Assembly (NCBI RefSeq): GCF_009807005.1
Contig: NZ_WUBR01000002.1
Location: forward strand, 1-64,000
DNA: 64,000 bases
Reading direction: 5' to 3'
Origin: Aurantiacibacter rhizosphaerae
GTDB taxonomy: Bacteria; Pseudomonadota; Alphaproteobacteria; Sphingomonadales; Sphingomonadaceae
In this document: positions 24,497 to 31,743 of the stretch, piece after piece
Numbering within the stretch: the stretch's first letter is position 1
Layout: each line of letters opens with the position of its first letter
The notes under the pieces: generated by a model
The model's input: the letters and a program-made list of their open reading frames with translations, nothing else
Databases searched by the model: none
Told to the model about the DNA's origin: nothing
Program-made: the position numbers and the translations under genes

Positions 24497-25897
24497 TTGC
24501 CACGTCTTGTTGTTATCTCGAACCGCGTTGCCGTACCCAAGGCGCGCGGGGTTGCGGGAGCGCAGGGCGGGCTTGCCGGTGCTCTGAATTCCGCGTTGAA
24601 GGCCAATGGCGGCATCTGGTTTGGCTGGTCCGGCCAGGAGACAGAGGAATTCACCGGATCGATCAACTACGTGAAGTCTTCGGACGGCGTGACCACGGCC
24701 ACCATCGATCTGGAAACGCAGGATCTTGACGAATATTACAACGGCTACGCCAATTCCACGCTGTGGCCGCTGTTTCACTATCGCATTGATCTGACGAAGT
24801 ACGAACGCGAGTTCGGCAAGGGGTATGAGCGCGTAAACGAGCGGTTTGCCGAAAGTGCGCTGCCGCTGATTTCCGATGGCGATCTGGTGTGGGTGCATGA
24901 TTATCACCTGATGCCGATGGGCGAGCGCCTGCGATCCATGGGCGTGACAAACCGCATGGGCTTTTTCCTGCACACGCCGTGGCCGCCCACCAATCTGTTC
25001 GTATCGCTGCCCTATCACGAGCGCCTGGTGCGAGCCTTGCTGCATTATGACCTGCTCGGCTTCCAGAACGACACCTGGCTGGACAGCTTCCTGCACTATT
25101 GCTGGAAGGAACTGGGTGCGGAGGTGAATTACGACACTGGCGAAGTGACGGTTGACGGCAAGACCACCATCGCGCGCGCCTATCCCATCGGTATCGATTA
25201 CGACTTTTTCACCGCAAAGGGCGAAACCGGCGAAGCGCGGCAGGCCTCGCAGCGATTGCTATCCTCCACCCGCCACCGCACCGCGATGATCGGCGTGGAT
25301 CGCCTCGATTATTCCAAGGGTCTGCCAGAGCGACTGGACGGCATTGCCCGCTTTTTTGATCGGCATCCGGACCGTGTGCGGGACCTTGTGTTCATCCAGA
25401 TCGCGCCGCCCAGCCGGGAAGATATCGGCAGTTACCAGCAGATCCGTGAAACGCTGGAGCAGAAGGCGGGCCAGATCAATGGCGCGCGTTCCGAAGTGGA
25501 TGTGGTGCCCATCCGCTACGTCAACCGCGGGCATACGCAGGAAGAGCTTTACGGCTTCTACCGCGCCGCAAAGATCGCCCTTGTCACGCCATTGCGTGAC
25601 GGGATGAACCTTGTGGCGAAGGAATATGTCGCGGCGCAAGACCCCGAAGATCCGGGCGTGCTGATCCTGTCGCGCTTTGCCGGCGCGGCGCAGCAACTGG
25701 ATTGCGATGGGGAGGGCGCGCTGATGATCAATCCGCACAGCGCGGACGATATCTCCCACAACATCCGCCTTGCGCTCGATATGCCATTGGCAGAGCGCAA
25801 GGTGCGTTACGAGAAGATGATCGTAACCGTGCGCGAGGAAAACGTGCAGCGCTGGACCGAGAACTTTATCGAGGACCTTGCCGATACCGGCCAGTGA
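24497..25897 (+). CDS. otsA: Trehalose-6-phosphate synthase
   Basis: A 466-residue GT20 glycosyltransferase that joins UDP-glucose and glucose 6-phosphate. Recognisable segments are RLVVISNRVAVPK at the start, the HDYHLMPMGERLR loop, DRLDYSKGLPERLDG with the phosphate-binding Arg and Lys, and PLRDGMNLVAKEYVAAQ. The start is TTG at 24497, backed by AGGAGG 6 nt upstream; no better ATG exists. The length equals that of E. coli OtsA. It is the third gene of the otsB-GH15-otsA operon, 10 nt after GH15. Confidence 0.93.
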   Translation: MPRLVVISNRVAVPKARGVAGAQGGLAGALNSALKANGGIWFGWSGQETEEFTGSINYVKSSDGVTTATIDLETQDLDEYYNGYANSTLWPLFHYRIDLTKYEREFGKGYERVNERFAESALPLISDGDLVWVHDYHLMPMGERLRSMGVTNRMGFFLHTPWPPTNLFVSLPYHERLVRALLHYDLLGFQNDTWLDSFLHYCWKELGAEVNYDTGEVTVDGKTTIARAYPIGIDYDFFTAKGETGEARQASQRLLSSTRHRTAMIGVDRLDYSKGLPERLDGIARFFDRHPDRVRDLVFIQIAPPSREDIGSYQQIRETLEQKAGQINGARSEVDVVPIRYVNRGHTQEELYGFYRAAKIALVTPLRDGMNLVAKEYVAAQDPEDPGVLILSRFAGAAQQLDCDGEGALMINPHSADDISHNIRLALDMPLAERKVRYEKMIVTVREENVQRWTENFIEDLADTGQ

Positions 25898-25918
25898 TCG
25901 CCTGGCCGATCGGTCGCC

Positions 25919-26341
25919 CTAAATCGTGATCAGCAGCGCGCGGACTGCCATGATCGTCAGTGTTATGCTGGAAATCATGAACAGCGTGATGCGGATGGGG
26001 ATCGTGTTCACCAGCGATTGCCAGAACGAATGCACCACGCGCACGCCGACATAAAGCCAGGCAAGGATAAGGTCGAACTGCGATCCGCCTACCAGCGCAA
26101 GGATGATGACAATCGCATAGAACACCGTAGGTTGTTCCATCAAATGATTGTAATTATGCGCTTTCCACTGGATATTGTCCGGGATAACCCCGTCCAGATC
26201 TGCGCCACGACCACCGCGTGACTGTTCAGACGGCATCTTCAATTTCGCCAGCGCAGGCAGTCGCGTTGCGGCCATCCATACCAGCATGATCATGGACCAC
26301 ACAGCAAGCGCGGCAGCCGGGGCAAGCATTTCGATGTTCAT
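25919..26341 (-). CDS. MAPEG-family membrane protein
   Basis: A 140-residue protein with four predicted membrane helices, the size of bacterial MAPEG proteins (membrane-associated eicosanoid/glutathione family). Typical features are a first helix followed by a polar loop, then KAHNYNHLMEQPTVFYAIVIILAL and LYVGVRVVHSFWQSLVNTIPIRITLF. ATG 26341 (NIEMLAPAAAL) was chosen behind GGGAGAGGA; an upstream ATG at 26386 adds an unlikely basic leader. Some bacterial members have glutathione transferase or peroxidase activity; the substrate is unknown. It converges with otsA. Confidence 0.82.
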   Translation of the reverse strand: MNIEMLAPAAALAVWSMIMLVWMAATRLPALAKLKMPSEQSRGGRGADLDGVIPDNIQWKAHNYNHLMEQPTVFYAIVIILALVGGSQFDLILAWLYVGVRVVHSFWQSLVNTIPIRITLFMISSITLTIMAVRALLITI

Positions 26342-26432
26342 AGGTAAGGTCCTCTCCCTGGATCGGGGTGGAGCCTGCGTGTTCAAAATTACATTGTCAA
26401 TTGCAACGCAACGCGGGCCTGTGCAGCTTTAA

Positions 26433-27404
26433 TCAGCTGTTTGCGATCACCTTGGCGAATTGCTGCGGATCGACATTGCCGCCGGAGAGGATGATGACCG
26501 TGGTGCCATCCAGCTTTGCCTTGCCAGCCAATGCCGCCGCCAGCGCCACCGCGCCGCCCGGTTCCAGCACAAGGCGCAGGTTCGCAAAGGCAAAGCGCTG
26601 GGCTTCCTTCACCTCCTCCTCCGTCGCGCGCAGTCCGTGGTCGCAGCGCTCTTTCAACACGGCAAAGTTGATCGGGCTAGTCTGAAAGGTTTGCAGGGCA
26701 TCGCAAGCCGTAGTCGGGGGACAGGCGCCAACGGACTGGATCGCCCCTGTTTCGAGTGAGCGGCATACGTCGTCCCAGCCTTTGGGCTCCACCGGCACGA
26801 TCTGCGCCTCAGGGCAGGCGAGGGCGAGGCCGGCGGACAATCCACCACCGCCGCAACAGGCCAGGATGCGGGTAGGAGGCGGCGCGCCCTGCTGCTGTAA
26901 TTGCGCAAGCACTTCGATCCCGGCGCTGCCCTGTCCCTCTATCACCCATGCATCCGCGAAAGCGTGGACATAGGCCGCCCCCTTTTCCGCCGCGAGTTTC
27001 TGGGCGATTTCCTCACGGTTCTGCGTCATCCGGTCATAAGTCACCACCGTTGCGCCAAGCTGCTTCGTCCGCTCCAATTTAATGGGCGGGGCATCGCGCG
27101 GCATGACGATGGTGGCCTCTATCCCCAGTCGCCGTGCTGCCCAGGCAACGCCCTGCGCATGATTGCCGCTGGACACTGCGACAACGCCCCGCGCTCTCTC
27201 ATCCTCGTCCAGCGCGCTTAGCCGGTGCCACGCCCCGCGTATCTTGAACGCGCCCACGGGTTGGAGGCATTCCGCCTTCACCCAGACCTGTGCCTCTCCG
27301 ATTTCGAGCGGGATAAGCGGCGTTGCAGGCAGTATGGCGCTTACCTTGCGGGCTGCCTTAAGAACGCCGTCACGGGTTGGCTGTCGGATAGTATGCTCAG
27401 TCAT
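26433..27404 (-). CDS. Threonine/serine dehydratase-like PLP enzyme
   Basis: A 323-residue fold-type II PLP enzyme. The cofactor lysine is in GAFKIRGA, the substrate loop is SSGNHAQG, the phosphate-binding loop is CGGGGLSAG, and a late SGGNVD fits the ring-nitrogen contact region. The absence of a C-terminal ACT domain makes it like catabolic threonine dehydratase or serine racemase rather than the feedback-controlled biosynthetic IlvA. It would convert threonine to 2-oxobutyrate and ammonia, or act on serine or hydroxyaspartate. Divergent from the deoxyhypusine synthase homologue; a conserved 31-nt element lies between them. Confidence 0.85.
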   Translation of the reverse strand: MTEHTIRQPTRDGVLKAARKVSAILPATPLIPLEIGEAQVWVKAECLQPVGAFKIRGAWHRLSALDEDERARGVVAVSSGNHAQGVAWAARRLGIEATIVMPRDAPPIKLERTKQLGATVVTYDRMTQNREEIAQKLAAEKGAAYVHAFADAWVIEGQGSAGIEVLAQLQQQGAPPPTRILACCGGGGLSAGLALACPEAQIVPVEPKGWDDVCRSLETGAIQSVGACPPTTACDALQTFQTSPINFAVLKERCDHGLRATEEEVKEAQRFAFANLRLVLEPGGAVALAAALAGKAKLDGTTVIILSGGNVDPQQFAKVIANS

Positions 27405-27566
27405 CGGGCGCCATTCTATGGCGAAACTGGCGATGGGTGGCCAGCGCCTTCACGCTTTCCTACCACGGGCCTCGCGAACATGCCGCCGGGATGCTTTTCA
27501 CTCCGGCCAATTTCCGCAGATATCCCCGGCTTGTCGCACAGTTTGCAGGTGCCCCAAAGTTTTGGG

Positions 27567-27597
27567 TCAGGACAGTGTTCCAGGTGTTCCACATTAG
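27567..27597 (-). repeat. 31-nt dispersed intergenic element, copy 1
   Basis: On the minus strand this reads CTAATGTGGAACAC, then C, then TGGAACACTGTCCTGA. The sequence at 45212-45242 (plus strand) is identical except for A in the middle position. The core is a tandem TGGAACAC-N-TGGAACAC. It lies in the 282-nt divergent gap before the dehydratase (minus) and deoxyhypusine synthase homologue (plus). Probably a regulator site or small dispersed repeat. Confidence 0.65.
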
Positions 27598-27686
27598 TTG
27601 GAAAACCCCTTCCATTTGGCAGCATTTTAGGGAACGGGGAGCCGCGCATCCCGTTTTCCGGGCAAGACGGACAGGAGAATACCACA

Positions 27687-28742
27687 ATGACCGATTCGAA
27701 GATCAACGACACGCGCAAGGCAGAGCTGCTTTCCACCACTGTCGAGCATATCGACATCACCAGCTTCGATGCGCGGCCGATCATCGATTCGATGAAGAAG
27801 ATGAGCTTCACCAGCCGCGATCTGGCCAATGCCACGGGCATCTACAACCAGATGCTGGAGGACAAGGATTGCACCATCTTCCTCGTCATCGCCGGGTCCA
27901 CCAGCGCGGCGGGCTGCATGGATCTGTATGCAGAGCTGATCCGATCAAACATGGTCGATTGCGTGGTAGCCACCGGCGCCACCATCGTGGACATGGATTT
28001 CTTCGAAGGCCTTGGCCACAAGCACTATCAAGCGCTTGAAATTCCTGACGATGATACGCTGCGCAGCCTGTATATCGACCGTATCTACGACACTTATATC
28101 GATGAAGAGCAGCTGCAGGATTGCGACTTCACGATCAACAAGATCGCCAATTCGCTTGAACATCGCGGCTATTCAAGCCGCGAGTTCATCCGCGAGATGG
28201 GCAAGTATCTTGTCGAGAACGGCAAGAAGGAAAACAGCCTCGTCAAGCTGGCGTATGAACATGACGTGCCGATCTTCTGCCCCGCCTTCGTGGACAGCTC
28301 TGCCGGTTTCGGCCTGGTGAAGCACCAGGTCGACCAGATGGAGAAGGGCGAGGGTTACATGATGATCGACGCGGTGGCCGATTTCCGCGAGCTGACCCAG
28401 ATCAAGATCGAGGCTGGCGAAAGCGGCCTGCTGATGATCGGCGGCGGTGTGCCCAAGAATTTCATTCAGGACACGGTGGTTTGCGCCGAGATCCTGGGTC
28501 ACGAGGATGTATCCGTGCACAAATACGCGGTGCAGATCACCGTGGCTGACGTGCGTGACGGCGCCTGTTCATCCTCCACGCTGCAAGAGGCAGCAAGCTG
28601 GGGCAAGGTGAACACCGGCATCGAACAGATGGTGTTTGCAGAAGCCGGATCGGTCATGCCGCTGCTGGCAAGCGACGCCTATCACCGCGAACACTGGAAA
28701 AGCCGTGACAAGCGCCGTTGGGCAAAGCTGTTCGACAAGTAG
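27687..28742 (+). CDS. Deoxyhypusine synthase family protein (probable polyamine aminobutyltransferase)
   Basis: A 351-residue NAD-dependent enzyme of the deoxyhypusine synthase family. The active-site lysine is K257 in GGGVPKNFIQDT; NAD-binding segments include GSTSAAG and DSSAGFG. In eukaryotes and archaea the enzyme modifies eIF5A, which bacteria lack; bacterial homologues are thought to transfer the aminobutyl group to free diamines, giving homospermidine. An ornithine-type decarboxylase 1.8 kb downstream would supply putrescine (inference). ATG 27687 has ACAGGAGAA upstream. Confidence 0.85.
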   Translation: MTDSKINDTRKAELLSTTVEHIDITSFDARPIIDSMKKMSFTSRDLANATGIYNQMLEDKDCTIFLVIAGSTSAAGCMDLYAELIRSNMVDCVVATGATIVDMDFFEGLGHKHYQALEIPDDDTLRSLYIDRIYDTYIDEEQLQDCDFTINKIANSLEHRGYSSREFIREMGKYLVENGKKENSLVKLAYEHDVPIFCPAFVDSSAGFGLVKHQVDQMEKGEGYMMIDAVADFRELTQIKIEAGESGLLMIGGGVPKNFIQDTVVCAEILGHEDVSVHKYAVQITVADVRDGACSSSTLQEAASWGKVNTGIEQMVFAEAGSVMPLLASDAYHREHWKSRDKRRWAKLFDK

Positions 28743-28763
28743 GGTTGGTGCAATCGTGGCGGG

Positions 28764-29720
28764 CTATCTGTAGCCCGTCACCGGTTCCCTGCTGTTAAGC
28801 TCTCTGGCCAGATCCGCGATGCGGCGAAACTGATTGATAGTGGTTTCCATCCGGCGCCGATCATTGCGCGCGTCGATATGGCCGCTTTCGAACATATTGC
28901 CGGTTTTCAGGGTCACCACCAGGCTGCCATCGTGGAAGATCGTGGCAACATCCTCGCCCTGATAGCTGTCCTCCACCGCGATCAGCCGCTCAACATACAG
29001 CGGGTCGATTAGGTGCCGCGCCTCGGTCTGGTCTGAGGTGTAGATGTCGAACTTGTCCTCGAAATCGGGATGGGTCATCTCGGCATAATCAAGCTGCTTG
29101 CCGATCACCTTGATGGAGTCTTTCTTGGTGCCGAAGAAATGCTTGTAAGCATTGTTGCGCACCAGCAGTGTGGTGCCATAGAAACGGCGGGAATAGCCGA
29201 CGCTCATCACCAGTCCGCGAAACACGGTGACCCAGCGCTTGTTCTTGCCGGAGCCTCTGCGCTCCTCCAGCTTGGCCTCGTGTACGGTGATGGCAATATC
29301 GCCCAGCTGGCCGCTCCAGTGGTCTTCAAAATGGGCGCGATCGTACTTGGGTAGGAGCTTACATGATTTCGCCAGTTCGAACGCGGCATCCGGCTCGCAA
29401 TCGTGGCGGTATTGCAGGTCCAGCGCATCGGCAATCGCCTCGTTGATGCCGATTTTTACTGCTCTCACGGCATTGGTCACCGGCCTTTGCGCCCATGCAA
29501 ATGCGATCCCGCCCAGAACCGCGGTGCCCCAGATGACGGGCATTAATTCCATCTGGAACGCTATCAGCACAAACAGAGCAAGCGGCAGCAGAACGATGAG
29601 AACCAGAAACCGCCGGTTCCAGGTCTTTTTCTTGGCATCCGCGCGAACCTGTTCCTGGTCAACCAGCCACTGGCCCAGCGGACCGGCCATCAACAGGTCC
29701 ACATCCGGGTGCTCGATCAT
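28764..29720 (-). CDS. DUF3137 membrane protein
   Basis: A 318-residue protein with two adjacent predicted membrane helices at about residues 40-80 (FLVLIVLLPLALFVLIAF and MPVIWGTAVLGGIAFAW), then a cytoplasmic domain with DIAITVHEAKLEERR and LVVTLKTGNMFE. These match DUF3137, a family of unknown role often found beside LemA genes, as here: lemA starts 100 nt away in the opposite direction. The two may act together at the membrane (inference). Confidence 0.83.
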   Translation of the reverse strand: MIEHPDVDLLMAGPLGQWLVDQEQVRADAKKKTWNRRFLVLIVLLPLALFVLIAFQMELMPVIWGTAVLGGIAFAWAQRPVTNAVRAVKIGINEAIADALDLQYRHDCEPDAAFELAKSCKLLPKYDRAHFEDHWSGQLGDIAITVHEAKLEERRGSGKNKRWVTVFRGLVMSVGYSRRFYGTTLLVRNNAYKHFFGTKKDSIKVIGKQLDYAEMTHPDFEDKFDIYTSDQTEARHLIDPLYVERLIAVEDSYQGEDVATIFHDGSLVVTLKTGNMFESGHIDARNDRRRMETTINQFRRIADLARELNSREPVTGYR

Positions 29721-29820
29721 GCAATTCCCCCCTTTTCATGAAGACTAATAGCGAAACCTTTGCCTTTGTCCGCCATCATGGCAAACCTTCATCTATCAAG
29801 GTTGAGTTTGGGGGATCATC

Positions 29821-30372
29821 ATGGAACTGATTATCGCGATTATCGTCATCGTGCTGCTGCTGCTGGTGCTGATCGGCATTTATAACAGGCTGGTGGCGCT
29901 GCGGCAGAACGTGAACCAGGGCGTGGCCGATATCGATGCGCAATTGCGCCAGCGGCATGACCTGATCCCCAATCTGGTGAGCACGGTAAAGGGCTATGCC
30001 GCGCATGAGCAGGATACGCTCGAGGGCGTAATCACCGCGCGCAACATGGCAGCGCAAGGCTCCATCAATTCGCAGGACGAGGCGCAGCTGCGCGTCGCGC
30101 TGGATCGGCTGCTTGCCCTTGGGGAGGCTTATCCAGAACTCAAGGCATCCAGCAACTTTCAGGAATTGCAGCGAGAATTGTCCGATGTGGAAGACAAGCT
30201 GGCGGCCGCCCGCCGCGCGCTGAATGCCGCGGTTTCCCGCTACAACACGGGGAGGGAGAGTTTCCCGGCCGTGATGTTTGCCGGCGCGATGGGCTTTGAG
30301 GAAGCCGATTTCCACCGGTTGGACGACAGTGAAAAGGGCGTGGTGGACCAGGCGCCGAAGGTGCAATTCTAA
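29821..30372 (+). CDS. LemA-family protein
   Basis: A 183-residue protein with one N-terminal membrane helix (IIAIIVIVLLLLVLIGIYN) followed by a helical coiled domain. LRQNVNQGVADIDAQLRQRHDLIPNLVSTVKGYAAHEQ and NFQELQRELSDVEDKLAAARRALNAAVSRYN are LemA signatures. The N-terminus is outside, as usual for the family. Function is not established; it is divergent from the DUF3137 gene, a recurrent pairing. Confidence 0.9.
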   Translation: MELIIAIIVIVLLLLVLIGIYNRLVALRQNVNQGVADIDAQLRQRHDLIPNLVSTVKGYAAHEQDTLEGVITARNMAAQGSINSQDEAQLRVALDRLLALGEAYPELKASSNFQELQRELSDVEDKLAAARRALNAAVSRYNTGRESFPAVMFAGAMGFEEADFHRLDDSEKGVVDQAPKVQF

Positions 30373-30515
30373 CGGCGCTTCCAATCGGGGCTCGACCCAA
30401 CCGATTTCTCTTGCAATTCAGCCGATGCGGCTTAAATGCGCGCTTCCGCTGCCCCAAGGGATTCCCACCGCAAGGCAGCTACTTGTTCGGTTAACACCTT
30501 AGGGGGTCCCTTGAA

Positions 30516-31721
30516 TTGCTCCAGTATCCTGATGCCAAGGCTGTAGTCCGCGCTCTCGAGCCGGACGAACCCGTGACCCTACTGCGCCCGCATGCGGCGT
30601 CGCGCGCTGCCCGCTTCTTTACAGATAAGTTTCCGGGCAAGGCGATGTATGCCGTGAAGGCGAACCCGTCGCCTGACCTGATCCGCATCTTGTGGGATGC
30701 CGGCGTCACGCATTACGATGTCGCCTCCATCGCCGAAGTGCGGATGGTGCGCGATACGCTGCCCGATGCGGTGCTGTGCTTCATGCACCCGGTGAAGACC
30801 AGCCGCGCCGTTCGTGAGGCTTATTTTCAGCATGGCGTGAAAACCTACAGCCTCGATACGCTGGAAGAGCTGAAGAAGGTCGTGGAAGCGACCACGGCTG
30901 AAGACGGCACGCGGGCCAAGGATCTGAACCTGCTGGTCCGCCTGCGCGTTTCCTCCGAACATTCCGAGCTGTCGCTTGCCGCCAAATTCGGCGTGGATCT
31001 GGCCGATGCAGCGCCGCTGTTGCAGGCTACCCGCCAGCATTGCGATGCGCTGGGCATCTGTTTCCATGTCGGCAGCCAGGCGATGACGCCGTTTGCTTAT
31101 GTGCAGGCGCTGGAGCGTGTGCGCGCCGCCATTGCGGAGGCCGCAGTGACCGTTGACATCATCGATGTTGGCGGCGGTTTCCCCAGCGTCTATCCCGATC
31201 TCGATCCGCCTGCGCTGGAAGATTATTTCCGCCTGATCCACGAGCATTTCGAGGCGCTGCCGATCTCCTATTCGGCAGAGCTGTGGGCAGAGCCGGGCAG
31301 GGCGCTTTGCGCTGAATATTCCTCCATCATCGTGAAGGTGGAAAAGCGCCGCGGAGACGAGCTGTACATCAACGACGGCGCCTATGGCGCGCTGTTCGAT
31401 GCAGCCCATGTCGCTTGGCGCTTCCCCGTAACGGCACTGGAAGACGATCTGCTGCAGCCGCTGGCCGAGTTCGCCTTCTACGGGCCGACTTGCGACGATG
31501 CCGATTACATGAAGGGACCCTTCATGTTGCCGGAGGATATCCAGGCAGGCGATTATATCGAGATCGGCATGCTGGGCGCCTATGGCGCGGCGATGAAGAC
31601 CGCGTTCAACGGCTTTGGCGCGAGCGAGGCCGTGGTGGTGGCGGATGAGCCCATGTTCAGCCTCTATCGCGGTGATCGCCCCGATCCGCGCGAAAGCGAC
31701 AATGTGGTGAGCCTGCGCTGA
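30516..31721 (+). CDS. Ornithine/lysine decarboxylase (alanine-racemase fold)
   Basis: A 401-residue fold-type III PLP decarboxylase of the eukaryotic-type ODC family. The Schiff-base lysine is K48 (MYAVKANPSP), followed by FHVGSQ, DVGGGFPSVYPDL, AEPGRALCAE and the catalytic cysteine C326 in GPTCDDADYM. TTG 30516 gives the start LQYPDAKAVVRAL; AGGGGG lies about 10 nt upstream and no ATG is suitable. It would make putrescine from ornithine (or cadaverine from lysine). The deoxyhypusine synthase homologue at 27687 is a likely user of putrescine. Confidence 0.87.
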   Translation: MLQYPDAKAVVRALEPDEPVTLLRPHAASRAARFFTDKFPGKAMYAVKANPSPDLIRILWDAGVTHYDVASIAEVRMVRDTLPDAVLCFMHPVKTSRAVREAYFQHGVKTYSLDTLEELKKVVEATTAEDGTRAKDLNLLVRLRVSSEHSELSLAAKFGVDLADAAPLLQATRQHCDALGICFHVGSQAMTPFAYVQALERVRAAIAEAAVTVDIIDVGGGFPSVYPDLDPPALEDYFRLIHEHFEALPISYSAELWAEPGRALCAEYSSIIVKVEKRRGDELYINDGAYGALFDAAHVAWRFPVTALEDDLLQPLAEFAFYGPTCDDADYMKGPFMLPEDIQAGDYIEIGMLGAYGAAMKTAFNGFGASEAVVVADEPMFSLYRGDRPDPRESDNVVSLR

Positions 31722-31743
31722 TTGTGCGGAGCGGCGCGGCCTG

